From NCBI GenBank assembly GCA_017621205.1, contig JAGATQ010000022.1, positions 86,274-150,273 on the forward strand: a DNA stretch of 64,000 nucleotides, read 5' to 3'. Position numbers and translations under genes: made by a program. This DNA comes from Lachnospira sp. GTDB lineage: Bacteria; Bacillota; Clostridia; Lachnospirales; Lachnospiraceae. The notes under the pieces were generated by a model. That model was not told the DNA's origin. It ran no database searches and saw nothing but the letters and a program-made list of their open reading frames with translations. Every line of letters starts with the position of its first letter. Position 1 is the stretch's first letter. Positions 9,193 to 17,767 of this stretch are shown in pieces.

Positions 9193-10733
9193 TATAAGTC
9201 CGTCCTTTCAAATTCAATATTGCTTATAGTAAATCCCTTTCGCACCTCGACCTCTTCCTGTCCCAGCCGAAGTACAAACACCATATTTTCATACCGCTCC
9301 CGTTCTTCCCTATCGAATTCAGAAGCAATAATGCCATCCAAAAAAGTATCCTGTTTTTTTAATAAATCGGAAATGTTATATTCCTGTTTCTGGCAAAGAT
9401 GTACCAAAAAGGAATAGTAATCTCCATTTGCATAAATCTCCTTGCCAAACCGTATTTCAAATATTGCATTCAATTCGAGAAGGGAAATGCGGTGTTTCTT
9501 TTTTATTTGTTCTAAAAGCTCTAGTGCAAACAGCTTAAAATTCCCATCAATACGTTGCTGCTCGACCTCATCAGGATACACATAATCCTCCTTCACCACT
9601 TCATCCGTCACCTTCTCCCTATGTATTAACCGATCAGGGCGGTTCGTAAGCAGATGATCCATGTTCCTTAATGTAAAAGTCTTAGCTATATTGGGTTTCA
9701 GAAGCGGCGAAAGCAAATGGGAAAGCTTGGAAACATCCCCCTGCTCCTCAAGCTTTATTAACTGCTCTTTAAAATCAAACACCGGACGCAGACGCTTTAA
9801 TTTCGCCTTCTCAATGATGGAATCCGTCACCTTATTAAGCTCCATCGTTTCAGAAACCAAACTCGCATGTCGTTCTATCGTCTTTTTCAGTTCTGTTTCC
9901 AACTCATATATTTCTTCTAATATTTTAAAATATCGTTGCTGCCCTTCTCCTCCTCTCGCATTGCCCTCGGCTTTGCTTAAGGCAGCCTCAATCAGTTCTT
10001 TATTTTTATGAAAAAGCTTTTCCTCCTCCACAAACCAGCGGGCAACACTATCCATATACTGCTGGTAGACACGGCTCCCCTCGTATACATCTACCTCTAA
10101 CGTGGCAATAACCTCCCGCTTTTTCAAAGCCATCTTCGATACCTCGGCATTAATCCGCTTTACCACATCAATTCCACCCTTGAAATTATTGGCATGAATC
10201 ATCTTCTCCAACAGAAGCTGTTGTATACTTATCTGACTCTCATCCTTCACTTCTTTGGTATCTAAGTAAAAGGCAACACCGTCTGTCGTAATCCGGTAAA
10301 AAATCTCTCCATTCTCAATCTCACTTTCAATCAGTTTAATCCGGCTCACCTTCCGCTTGTGGTCCTTGGGATCAAAATAATGAAAATAAAAGGGCTTGCC
10401 ATCATTTTTCAGCTTATCAAATATATACAATACCAGCTCCTTAAGCTCTTCCTTTGAAATATCCAGTTCAAAGTCCCGAACCAAAAGTCTGCTTAAGAAA
10501 TCATTGTATAAAGAAAAGGTAACACGCCGTTCATTGAAATTATTTTCATCAATAAAAAAACGAAGGGAGGCAAGGGTGATATAACCCATATCCAAGTCAG
10601 CATACCTACCATCCTTATATTGGGTAAAGGTCGTTTCCTGCAACCGAAAAAAGGGATAATACTTTCTAAGATTATCCATTCGCTGGCTATGGTTGTCGAT
10701 AATGTCATTCCATAATATATATTGCTCTGCCAT
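9192..10733 (-). CDS. jetA: JetA/MksF-like kleisin subunit
   Basis: This 513-residue cytoplasmic protein opens the operon. The N-terminal 200 residues look like paired winged-helix domains (segments such as FSLYNDFLSRLLV), the middle (about 205-330) is a long helical coiled region, and the C-terminus returns to a small mixed domain. This matches the kleisin of MksBEF/Wadjet complexes, which bridges the SMC heads and binds the KITE subunit. The start is ATG with AGGAGGGA just upstream. The two 33-base repeats at 10797-10917 lie in its leader. No JetD-like nuclease (DUF3322/DUF2220, Toprim fold) is found next to the operon or elsewhere in the window. Confidence 0.75.
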   Translation of the reverse strand: MAEQYILWNDIIDNHSQRMDNLRKYYPFFRLQETTFTQYKDGRYADLDMGYITLASLRFFIDENNFNERRVTFSLYNDFLSRLLVRDFELDISKEELKELVLYIFDKLKNDGKPFYFHYFDPKDHKRKVSRIKLIESEIENGEIFYRITTDGVAFYLDTKEVKDESQISIQQLLLEKMIHANNFKGGIDVVKRINAEVSKMALKKREVIATLEVDVYEGSRVYQQYMDSVARWFVEEEKLFHKNKELIEAALSKAEGNARGGEGQQRYFKILEEIYELETELKKTIERHASLVSETMELNKVTDSIIEKAKLKRLRPVFDFKEQLIKLEEQGDVSKLSHLLSPLLKPNIAKTFTLRNMDHLLTNRPDRLIHREKVTDEVVKEDYVYPDEVEQQRIDGNFKLFALELLEQIKKKHRISLLELNAIFEIRFGKEIYANGDYYSFLVHLCQKQEYNISDLLKKQDTFLDGIIASEFDREERERYENMVFVLRLGQEEVEVRKGFTISNIEFERTDL

Positions 10734-10796
10734 AAATATATCCCTCCTAAGGGTATTACTTAGTGTTACCCTAATTTAATCCGCCTTCAGGACTCC

Positions 10797-10917
10797 TCCC
10801 ACTTCGTGGGCCCCTCCTTAGGTCAATAACTCCTTAATTATCAGTCAAGTATTCACTCTAACTTAACCCGACCTAAGGGTATCTTCCCACTTCGTGGGCC
10901 CCTCCTTAGGTCAATAA
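10797..10917. repeat. Two identical 33-base repeats with nested hairpins
   Basis: Bases 10797-10829 and 10885-10917 are identical. Each contains a CCCAC-TTC-GTGGG hairpin. Around the second copy, GACCTAAGG (10870-10878) and CCTTAGGTC (10904-10912) form a further perfect inverted repeat enclosing the hairpin. They lie 64-184 bases upstream of jetA and would be in its leader if transcription starts upstream of them. Confidence 0.75.
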
Positions 10918-10993
10918 TACCACAATTCGACAAAGAATAACAGATGTTACAAGTGTTTATAATTTCTTAAAGAATTCTTCATAAATGGAACAC

Positions 10994-11095
10994 GAATTAG
11001 ACACAATTTCTCTTTATAGTAATAACTGTAAGAGCTTTTCATATATTTGAAATCTCTCTCCCTCACGCCCTTTGGCTTTTTTGCCAAAGGTTTAA
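10994..11095 (+). repeat. Left inverted repeat flanking the ankyrin gene
   Basis: A 24-base core (11028-11051) is the exact reverse complement of 12085-12108. Similarity extends outward to GAATTAG (10994-11000, matching CTAATTC at 12147-12153) and inward through a CTCTC-rich stretch to a hairpin (CCTTTGGC 11069-11076 / GCCAAAGG 11083-11090). The arrangement resembles the ends of a small mobile cassette. Confidence 0.6.
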
Positions 11096-11108
11096 AAAAA
11101 CTAGTAAT

Positions 11109-11149
11109 GCCCTGACATGTTGTTCGTAATGAGGATAGCGTGTCAGGGC
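11109..11149. repeat. Hairpin between left repeat and ankyrin gene
   Basis: GCCCTGACA (11109-11117) and TGTCAGGGC (11141-11149) are perfect inverted copies separated by 23 bases. On the minus strand a run of seven T lies about eight bases past the stem, so it may be a weak minus-strand terminator. The rest of the 10734-11284 gap shows only the repeats listed here. Confidence 0.5.
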
Positions 11150-11284
11150 GTTCGCAATTTATAATGGGGCTCTGCTTGTAAAATAATAATTGTAATGATA
11201 AAATATGATTCAAGAATCTTTCGATGTACCAAATATAAATAACAAAGAACAAATACAAGCCACATATCACAAGGAGAACCCATC

Positions 11285-12013
11285 ATGAAAAAATTATTTA
11301 AAGCAATTCGACAGGAGAATCTGGAAGAAGTAGCATCAATTATCGAAAAGAATCCCGAATTAGTAAATTGTGTGGCTACTCCTCCGCCAAAGAAGGATAA
11401 TGGACAATCTCCGCTTCAGGTTGCAACCAAAATAGGTGCCATCGAAATCATTAACTATTTATTGGAGCATGGGGCAGATGTCAATTTCATGGAGGCAGAG
11501 GATGATGACCCGGGAGTGCGTGCCCCAGTGCTGCACGATGCAATCAGAATGACTTTGATAAGCCTGTGTTATAAGCAGCTTGATAAGTCGGATTATGGTA
11601 TAAAACTTGTGGAAGAATTATTAAAACGCGGGGCAGACCCCAATAAAAGGGCATCCAATGGTTTTGATGCATTAAATACTGCGATATCTGATGCGGAATA
11701 TGTACTTGAAAAAGATATTTATTCTGATACATGGACGAAAGCAGAGCAGCAGATTACAAAGCTATTTGATGTCTTAATAGAATATGGAGCGGATTTTAAT
11801 GCATGGGCAAATCATGGACATTTCCCCGAACCGCATCCAATGGAAAGTAATAAGGAAAGATACTTAGATGATTTTGTAACAAGAGAAGATGTCGTTCAAG
11901 CATATACAATCCGAGGACAACAGCATGAGACGATAATAAAGGGGGACATTGACAAAACCGCACATACAAGGGCAATCATGCAGGCATATTGTAAGGAGCG
12001 AGGATTGCTTTAA
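11285..12013 (+). CDS. Ankyrin-repeat protein
   Basis: This 242-residue soluble protein has ankyrin repeats. GQSPLQVATKIGAIEIINYL followed by LEHGADVNF is a canonical repeat; LLKRGADPNKRASNGFDALN and LIEYGADFNAWANHGHFPEP are two more repeat cores. Ankyrin repeats mediate protein-protein contacts, so the partner cannot be read from sequence. The ATG is preceded by AAGGAGA at good spacing. It is the only plus-strand gene among minus-strand neighbours and is bracketed by inverted repeats (10994-11095 and 12044-12153), which suggests it was acquired as a unit. No signal peptide or membrane segment is visible. Confidence 0.85.
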   Translation: MKKLFKAIRQENLEEVASIIEKNPELVNCVATPPPKKDNGQSPLQVATKIGAIEIINYLLEHGADVNFMEAEDDDPGVRAPVLHDAIRMTLISLCYKQLDKSDYGIKLVEELLKRGADPNKRASNGFDALNTAISDAEYVLEKDIYSDTWTKAEQQITKLFDVLIEYGADFNAWANHGHFPEPHPMESNKERYLDDFVTREDVVQAYTIRGQQHETIIKGDIDKTAHTRAIMQAYCKERGLL

Positions 12014-12043
12014 TGAATATATAAATTATACAATCCTTCCACA

Positions 12044-12070
12044 TAAAAAGCCCCCGGCAAAACCGGGGGC
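12044..12070 (-). terminator. Intrinsic terminator downstream of the rsmA-thioesterase unit
   Basis: A GC-rich stem (GCCCCCGG 12050-12057 / CCGGGGGC 12063-12070) is followed by TTTTTATG when read on the minus strand. It terminates the minus-strand operon ending at 12214. On the plus strand there is no T run, so it is a poor terminator for the ankyrin gene. Confidence 0.75.
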
Positions 12071-12084
12071 TGAGGGGGAGAGGA

Positions 12085-12153
12085 TTCAAATATATGAAAA
12101 GCTCTTACGATTATTAATATACAGGTCGTTTGTGTCTAAATTGTGACTAATTC
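12085..12153 (-). repeat. Right inverted repeat flanking the ankyrin gene
   Basis: This is the reverse-complement partner of 10994-11095: a 24-base perfect core (12085-12108), then weaker matches out to 12153. As on the left, a stem-loop lies immediately inside the repeat (12050-12070), although its sequence differs. The two repeats span 1,160 bases including the ankyrin gene. Confidence 0.6.
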
Positions 12154-12213
12154 ATCATAAAATTGTGAAAAGAAAAAACTTACACACGCATCTTAACAAA
12201 CAATTTCTATCCA

Positions 12214-12648
12214 TTAAGAATAATCTTTATCCCTTTCATAACACGCTTGCAGCAAAGAATAAAGCTTTGGGTATTCCTTTTTCAGATTCGCCATGCGAAA
12301 ATCCGATGTATGCACCCACGCATGTGTTGTTGTACCCATTACCCGTGGCAAAGTATCCCCTTCTCCATATACCTCATAAGCAAACACCAGCCGGACTGCA
12401 TTCGTTTTTACAATCCTTGTAACTACCGTTACCTCTTCCTCATAAACAAATGGCTTTAAATAAGTACAGGTTAAATCGTGAAGCGGAATCATAAACCCAG
12501 ATGCCTCAATCGCATCATAACCAATCCCTTCTTTGCGTACATAATCTCCTCGGGCTGCCTCAAACCAGACCGGATAAACAGCATGATGTACAATTCCCAT
12601 TTTATCGGTTTCCGCATAGCGGACACGAAGCTTCGTTTCGGATGGCAT
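12214..12648 (-). CDS. Hotdog-fold acyl-CoA thioesterase (YbgC/FadM type)
   Basis: This 144-residue single-domain protein matches the 4-hydroxybenzoyl-CoA thioesterase family at normal length. The active-site region reads RYAETDKMGIVHHAVYPVWF, with the family's catalytic Asp and following His-rich turn. It hydrolyses acyl-CoA or acyl-ACP thioesters in the cytoplasm; the substrate cannot be told from sequence. It lies 34 bases downstream of rsmA and probably shares its transcript, ending at the terminator at 12044-12070. The start is supported by GGAGAG. Confidence 0.88.
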   Translation of the reverse strand: MPSETKLRVRYAETDKMGIVHHAVYPVWFEAARGDYVRKEGIGYDAIEASGFMIPLHDLTCTYLKPFVYEEEVTVVTRIVKTNAVRLVFAYEVYGEGDTLPRVMGTTTHAWVHTSDFRMANLKKEYPKLYSLLQACYERDKDYS

Positions 12649-12682
12649 AACAGCATCTCTCCTTTTTATATTATTTCTTGTT

Positions 12683-13576
12683 TCACAATTGCCCTATTTC
12701 CCCTAAAGCATCACTTAATGCAGCAAATTCATTTAATGAAAGCTTCTCTCCCCGAACGCTAACCGGAAGTCCGATGCTTTCCAATGCATGTGCCACCTGC
12801 TCCTTCGTGTAGCTCAGCTTCTCATAATTACAGATTCCGTTTTGCAATGTTTTCCTGCGTTGATTGAAGGAAGCGCGAATTAACGAAAACATCAGTGCTT
12901 CATTCTTTACTATTACTGGCGGCTTGTCATACCGGCTTAAGCGTATCACCGCTGAGCCTACATTTGGACGGGGCATAAAGCAATTGGGGGGAACATTGGC
13001 AGCAAGATACGGCTTCGCATAATATTGTACTGCCAGAGAAAGAGCACCATAGTCCTTCGTCCCCGGCTCTGCCTGCATGCGCTCTGCCACCTCCTTCTGC
13101 ACCATAACCGTAATATTATCGATTGGCACAAGGCTTTCAAAAAGGTTCATGACAATAGGTGTTGTAATATAATATGGAAGATTAGCAACCACCTTTAAGG
13201 GCTTCCCATCATTGTATTCTATGGAAACCCGGTTTAAATCCACTTTTAGGATATCCTCATTCCAGATTGTTACATTATCATACATTCCCAAAGTATTATG
13301 CAATATAGGAATGGCTTTCTTATCAATCTCCACCGCCAGCACCTGCCCGGCACGTTCTGCCAGATATTGCGTCATCGTCCCGATACCTGGTCCAATCTCA
13401 AGAACAAAATCATCCTTGGAAAGCTCTGCCGCATCCATGATTTTATAGAGTACATGAGAATCAATGAGAAAGTTCTGTCCAAACTTCTTCTTAAAATCAA
13501 AATTATATTTTTTTAAAATCTCAATGGTAACCTGCGGATTGCTAAGCTTTTGCTTCTCCTCTATTATGACATCCAT
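12683..13576 (-). CDS. rsmA: 16S rRNA (adenine-1518/1519) dimethyltransferase
   Basis: This 297-residue protein is RsmA/KsgA, which dimethylates two adjacent adenines in helix 45 of 16S rRNA during small-subunit maturation. KKFGQNFLID opens the SAM domain, EIGPGIGTMTQYL is the SAM-binding loop, and NLPYYITTPI is the catalytic N-L-P-Y motif. A C-terminal helical domain follows. It lies 11 bases after the HAMP protein gene, so it may be the downstream part of the sensory operon starting at 17740. Loss of this enzyme gives kasugamycin resistance in other bacteria (family knowledge). Confidence 0.96.
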   Translation of the reverse strand: MDVIIEEKQKLSNPQVTIEILKKYNFDFKKKFGQNFLIDSHVLYKIMDAAELSKDDFVLEIGPGIGTMTQYLAERAGQVLAVEIDKKAIPILHNTLGMYDNVTIWNEDILKVDLNRVSIEYNDGKPLKVVANLPYYITTPIVMNLFESLVPIDNITVMVQKEVAERMQAEPGTKDYGALSLAVQYYAKPYLAANVPPNCFMPRPNVGSAVIRLSRYDKPPVIVKNEALMFSLIRASFNQRRKTLQNGICNYEKLSYTKEQVAHALESIGLPVSVRGEKLSLNEFAALSDALGEIGQL

Positions 13577-13587
13577 CTCATTTTCTC

Positions 13588-14745
13588 CTACACCTTAAAT
13601 TTCTCTACCTGCTGTTTATGTCCGGTCGCAATTTCATTCTGATAATCCGATGTAATTCCAATCTGTTCCAGAAACATAGCAATACTACTCAGCTCTGACT
13701 GTATATCTTTAATCTCTTCCTTGGCAGTTTGCTCATAATCCATCATTTCCTGTATTGCAGCAACAATCTCCTGCGACAATTCCCGATTCTCCATCAGCTC
13801 ATCCAGATGGTCATAAACATTGACAAGAATACTTTCAGCATCATAAAGTTTTACATTGACTGCCTCAATACGCTGGTTCGATTTTCTTACTGCCGCTGAT
13901 ACCTCCACACCGGTATCACTAATATCCGCTGATTCACTAATTATTTTCTCCAAAAGCTCCCGCATCTTAAACTGGGAATCATTGAGTGCCTCCATCGTCT
14001 CACCAAACTCATCGTTTTCCGTTCCAAGTATATCATCCGACACATTATATTCCGAAATCCGCTTGGCTAAATGCTGTATCGCAATCAATTTACTGGTAAA
14101 ATAATTGTTCATATACACTGTGATGATAATTGCTGCAACAACAGCAATGCCACCCACCAGACATATCATCCAGATTAGTCTTTGGTAAATCCGCATATTA
14201 TCCTTATTTTTCTGCTCCGCAATTGAAGTCGCCATCTCCACTACAGCATCAATTAATTCATAAGTACACGCCTTTACCGGCATCAGCTCCTGCTCATAAC
14301 GCTGCAATGCTGCTCCTTTTTCTCCCTCCTTCATGCTGCCAAGCATTTCCTCAATCTGTTTATTAAAGGATAGTATGCTTAAGCGGCATTGCTGGTAACG
14401 TTTTCTCTCCATATCAGAGATGGATATTGTTTCGTACGCCTTCATTAACTCCTCATTTTTCTGCTTTAACGCAGTAATCGTTGTCATATATTTCACATGG
14501 TTCGAGCTATCCAGTGCCGTCATCATACTGATAATACACTGGTCAATCTCCTTCACATTCTGATTAATGGATTTTAGGTACTCCACGGATTTTAAGTTAT
14601 TAATATAGATTTCATTACCATTTTCATAAACAGAATGAATATTATAAATTCCAAGTACACCAACCACTACAATCAAAGCTACAATGGAAAAATAACTAAT
14701 CAGCAGTTTTTTTCGGATTCGCATTCGTTTCTTTTTTTCTCTCAT
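13588..14745 (-). CDS. Membrane sensor with four-helix-bundle and HAMP domains, no output domain
   Basis: This 385-residue protein has a basic N-terminus, a membrane helix (about 13-33), an extracellular helical domain like the 4HB_MCP sensor (about 34-190), a second membrane helix (about 191-213), a HAMP-like segment (about 214-265) and a cytoplasmic coiled coil. Chemoreceptors normally continue into a long hairpin with a highly conserved tip; that tip is absent, so it is unlikely to drive CheA directly. It follows the binding lipoprotein and GGDEF/EAL genes with tight spacing. I infer that it relays binding-protein occupancy across the membrane, possibly to the GGDEF/EAL protein. Confidence 0.75.
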   Translation of the reverse strand: MREKKKRMRIRKKLLISYFSIVALIVVVGVLGIYNIHSVYENGNEIYINNLKSVEYLKSINQNVKEIDQCIISMMTALDSSNHVKYMTTITALKQKNEELMKAYETISISDMERKRYQQCRLSILSFNKQIEEMLGSMKEGEKGAALQRYEQELMPVKACTYELIDAVVEMATSIAEQKNKDNMRIYQRLIWMICLVGGIAVVAAIIITVYMNNYFTSKLIAIQHLAKRISEYNVSDDILGTENDEFGETMEALNDSQFKMRELLEKIISESADISDTGVEVSAAVRKSNQRIEAVNVKLYDAESILVNVYDHLDELMENRELSQEIVAAIQEMMDYEQTAKEEIKDIQSELSSIAMFLEQIGITSDYQNEIATGHKQQVEKFKV

Positions 14746-14757
14746 TGCACTGCCTCC

Positions 14758-15831
14758 TTAGTTAATTGCTTGCGTTGCAGTATTGCTCTTCCCAGTCTCC
14801 CTGCCAGACGAGTCATCCTCTGGTTTGCCTAACGGGTAAAGCAGCCATTGAATATCCTCATCCTGTAGATTATCCCGCGTAACATAGGTAGCCCCGGTAT
14901 CAAATTTGTCCTCAATCGATTTATCATCCAATACCTTATTGATATTACGCACCCCAAGATATCCCATATTATATGGGTTCTGCACCATCATTCCATCAAT
15001 TGCTCCCGATTCAAGATAAGCAATCTCATCATCAGAAGAATCAAAGCCCATCACAATAAGATCATCTTCCCGTCCAAGAGAGCTTACTGCCTCTGCAACT
15101 CCTAGGGCACTTCCCTCATTGGAAGCAAAAACACATTTTAAATCCGGATAACTGCGAATAAAATCAAGCGTCTGTTGCTTGGCAACCTTGGAATCGCCAC
15201 CACAATATTGCACTCCTACCACTTCCATTTTTCCCTTCGGATTCTGGGCATTGATTTCATTGATAAATCCGTTATTGCGTTCCGTAGCGGTCTGTGAACC
15301 TTCAACATGGGAAACGACGGCAATCTGCCCCTCCCCACCCATCAGTTGAACAGCATTTCTGGCAGCAATTGCCCCTGCCGATTCATTATCGGTTCCTATT
15401 GTTGCCTCCCGCAGGGAAGAGGAAACATCAGAATCCAGTGTCAGTACAGGGATTCCTGCCCGGTGTGCCTTCTCAATGGACGGATTGAGCTGTTCAACAT
15501 CCAATGGCGCCAGCACAATGGCATCCGCCTTTTTTTCAATTGCTTTCTCAAACATCGCAATCTGGGCATCAATCTGTGATTCATCCTCCGGTGCCTCAAA
15601 GCTTACCTTAATACCAAGCTCCTCTCCTGCATCCATTGCTCCCTGTTCTACCGTTTTCCAGAATTCATGCTGGGAACCCTTACAGATTACTGCAATATAA
15701 CGGCTGACCTTCACCGAATCGTCCTCTGTCCTGCCGCAGCCAACAAGCCCTAACAGCAGAAATAACGAAAGATACCAGCATCCTATTTTTATGACACCTG
15801 CCAGGTTAATTCGTTTATTCCTTTTACGCAT
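14758..15831 (-). CDS. Sugar-type periplasmic-binding lipoprotein (RbsB/Peripla_BP_4 family)
   Basis: This 357-residue protein has a signal peptide with lipobox LVGC near residue 32, so the mature protein is anchored outside the membrane. The fold features match ribose/galactose-binding proteins: AVICKGSQHEFWKTVEQGAM in strand/helix 1, DAIVLAPLD, IPVLTLDSDV, IGTDNESAG and VMGFDSSDDEI. No permease or ATPase gene is nearby. It overlaps the 3' end of the GGDEF/EAL gene by eight bases and is followed by the HAMP sensor, so it more likely feeds a sensor than a transporter. GGAGG precedes the start. The ligand is unknown, probably a sugar or AI-2-like compound. Confidence 0.85.
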   Translation of the reverse strand: MRKRNKRINLAGVIKIGCWYLSLFLLLGLVGCGRTEDDSVKVSRYIAVICKGSQHEFWKTVEQGAMDAGEELGIKVSFEAPEDESQIDAQIAMFEKAIEKKADAIVLAPLDVEQLNPSIEKAHRAGIPVLTLDSDVSSSLREATIGTDNESAGAIAARNAVQLMGGEGQIAVVSHVEGSQTATERNNGFINEINAQNPKGKMEVVGVQYCGGDSKVAKQQTLDFIRSYPDLKCVFASNEGSALGVAEAVSSLGREDDLIVMGFDSSDDEIAYLESGAIDGMMVQNPYNMGYLGVRNINKVLDDKSIEDKFDTGATYVTRDNLQDEDIQWLLYPLGKPEDDSSGRETGKSNTATQAIN

Positions 15832-17740
15832 CGGCCTCCATCCCCCCTTCTATATACTCGATAAATGTCGTAGCAGGAACAGGCTTTGAAAAATAATAGC
15901 CCTGCAAATAATCTGCTCCCATACCAATCAGCATCTCCATCATCTCTTCATCCTCAATACCTTCTGCTACCACCTTCAGGTTAATATCCTTAAACATAGT
16001 GATGGTATTCTCTAACACCTTTCTGGAGGACACCTTTTTCATCGCTGCCCACACTATATATTTATCAATCTTGACTATGGAAAATGGAAGCTCCACCAGA
16101 TAATTAATATTGGAATAGCCGGAACCGTAATCATCCAGCGAAAATGTAATATCACACAATGACATTCTTGCCATATTACGGATTAACTGATCCTCGGAAT
16201 AGGCAGCAGCACTTTCCGTTATCTCTAAGTTTATCATGGAAGGAGGGATATGATATTTCTTTAATACTCCTTGAATTTCCTGATGAATATGCTCCTGCAT
16301 ACATTGTACGACTGAAAGATTAACCTCTACATATTCAATACCTCTGTTTCTCAACCGGTATTGACTGATAAAACGACAAACCTCTTCTAATACAAGCATG
16401 CCAACTCTTAAAATTGTACCATTCTTTTCTGCAATACGAATAAATTCCTCGGGAGAAACATAACCATAGTCGGGGACGTTTAATCTCGCCAAAGCCTCCA
16501 TAGAATGAATCTGTCCTGTATGTATGTCGTAAATAGGCTGGTAATGTACCTCCATATGCCCTTCTTTAATTGCTCCCATAATTGCCTGTTCAATGGCAGC
16601 ATGACGCCGCATATCTTTTGTCACCTGTTCATCAACTTCAAAAACCTGTCCCTTACCACTTCCCTTCGCCCTGAGAATTCCATAATCAATTGCTCCAACC
16701 AGACTGTCATAGCTTTGTCCCTCTAAATGTACCAGACAGATACAGGCACTAATTACAACAGCATTATCATAGAGCTGGTATTCCTGCTTAACAATTCTGT
16801 GAATGCGGTCTACCTCCTTTGTACATTCCGCTCCTTCACCAAGAATCACTGCAAAGGTATCTCCTCCGAAACGGTACACATAATCCTCCTGATACTCCCT
16901 CTTCAAATTAGAAACCAGCATACGAAGCAGTTTATTACCGCCCTCCATACCATACATTTCGTTAATAATTTTGAAGTTATCTAATGCCAGCACTACGACA
17001 TGTCCCCGCTTATTTTTACGAAGCATAGTTCCAATAGAAAAACGAAAGCCTTCCCGGTTCAATGCCAGCGTTGTGGCATCCACATAAATCATCATATTCT
17101 CGTTAGTCATATACATCAGCATGACAGACAAAGCAGTTCCCAGACCAGATAACATGACATGGGGAATAAAAAACTGTATTACTGTTGGCATAATCGCAAT
17201 AAGAACAATACAACATATTAATGCCGATTGCCTTTTTCCGATTGCTTTATGCTTTATTATGGAATACAAAATGGTTCCCACAGAATACAACACCGCATTA
17301 ATATATAAATAACTGTGCCATACCCCATGATGGTACCCTCCCGCATCAAAATAAAACATTTTATGATTCCAAAGGTTACCAAGCATAAGCAGGACACAAA
17401 AAATTGCCGGTAAAAAAGTAATTATTGTAAATTTTTTGCGTACTCTCTCCACCTGATAAACCTTATCAAACATATATACAACAAAAATAAGCGGAATCAG
17501 ACCCTGTATTATTAAAAAAACTGTATTCAGCAGATAATTTACCCACAGTGGTATGATATCTGCATATGCGATGGTATAACACGTTATCACATCTAAAGCA
17601 TTATTTAGTAATGTGACAGCCAGATAGACACGAAATGCCTTAGACTGGAAGCTCTCCAACTGCTGTTTTCCTACCGATACGACAATAAGCAGTGCAAGAA
17701 AAACAAGAGAACATATCTCAAAATCAACATTATAATTCAT
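15824..17740 (-). CDS. Membrane GGDEF-EAL protein, probable c-di-GMP phosphodiesterase
   Basis: This is a 638-residue protein. The first 215 or so residues carry about seven hydrophobic helices. A GGDEF domain (about 225-370) has GGDTF in place of GGDEF, so cyclase activity is doubtful. The EAL domain (about 385-630) keeps EAL (MEALARL), ExxLS-type NLSVVQ, NLEITES, DDYGSGYSN and AEGIEDEE, the residues needed for metal binding and c-di-GMP hydrolysis. I therefore expect a phosphodiesterase. The start at 17740 is chosen because AGAGG sits six bases upstream; an ATG two codons earlier overlaps that site. It heads the operon with the binding lipoprotein and HAMP sensor. Confidence 0.88.
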   Translation of the reverse strand: MNYNVDFEICSLVFLALLIVVSVGKQQLESFQSKAFRVYLAVTLLNNALDVITCYTIAYADIIPLWVNYLLNTVFLIIQGLIPLIFVVYMFDKVYQVERVRKKFTIITFLPAIFCVLLMLGNLWNHKMFYFDAGGYHHGVWHSYLYINAVLYSVGTILYSIIKHKAIGKRQSALICCIVLIAIMPTVIQFFIPHVMLSGLGTALSVMLMYMTNENMMIYVDATTLALNREGFRFSIGTMLRKNKRGHVVVLALDNFKIINEMYGMEGGNKLLRMLVSNLKREYQEDYVYRFGGDTFAVILGEGAECTKEVDRIHRIVKQEYQLYDNAVVISACICLVHLEGQSYDSLVGAIDYGILRAKGSGKGQVFEVDEQVTKDMRRHAAIEQAIMGAIKEGHMEVHYQPIYDIHTGQIHSMEALARLNVPDYGYVSPEEFIRIAEKNGTILRVGMLVLEEVCRFISQYRLRNRGIEYVEVNLSVVQCMQEHIHQEIQGVLKKYHIPPSMINLEITESAAAYSEDQLIRNMARMSLCDITFSLDDYGSGYSNINYLVELPFSIVKIDKYIVWAAMKKVSSRKVLENTITMFKDINLKVVAEGIEDEEMMEMLIGMGADYLQGYYFSKPVPATTFIEYIEGGMEADA

Positions 17741-17767
17741 ATGCATCCTCTTTCTGTATATGCATTG

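Noticed and set aside
10734..11284. JetD gene or fragment upstream of jetA
   Set aside because: All frames here are short; only repeats and hairpins are present.
13588..14745. Complete methyl-accepting chemotaxis protein
   Set aside because: The conserved signalling hairpin tip is absent and the protein is about 150 residues too short.
15824..17740. Active diguanylate cyclase
   Set aside because: The GGDEF motif reads GGDTF; with an intact EAL domain, c-di-GMP hydrolysis is the better prediction.
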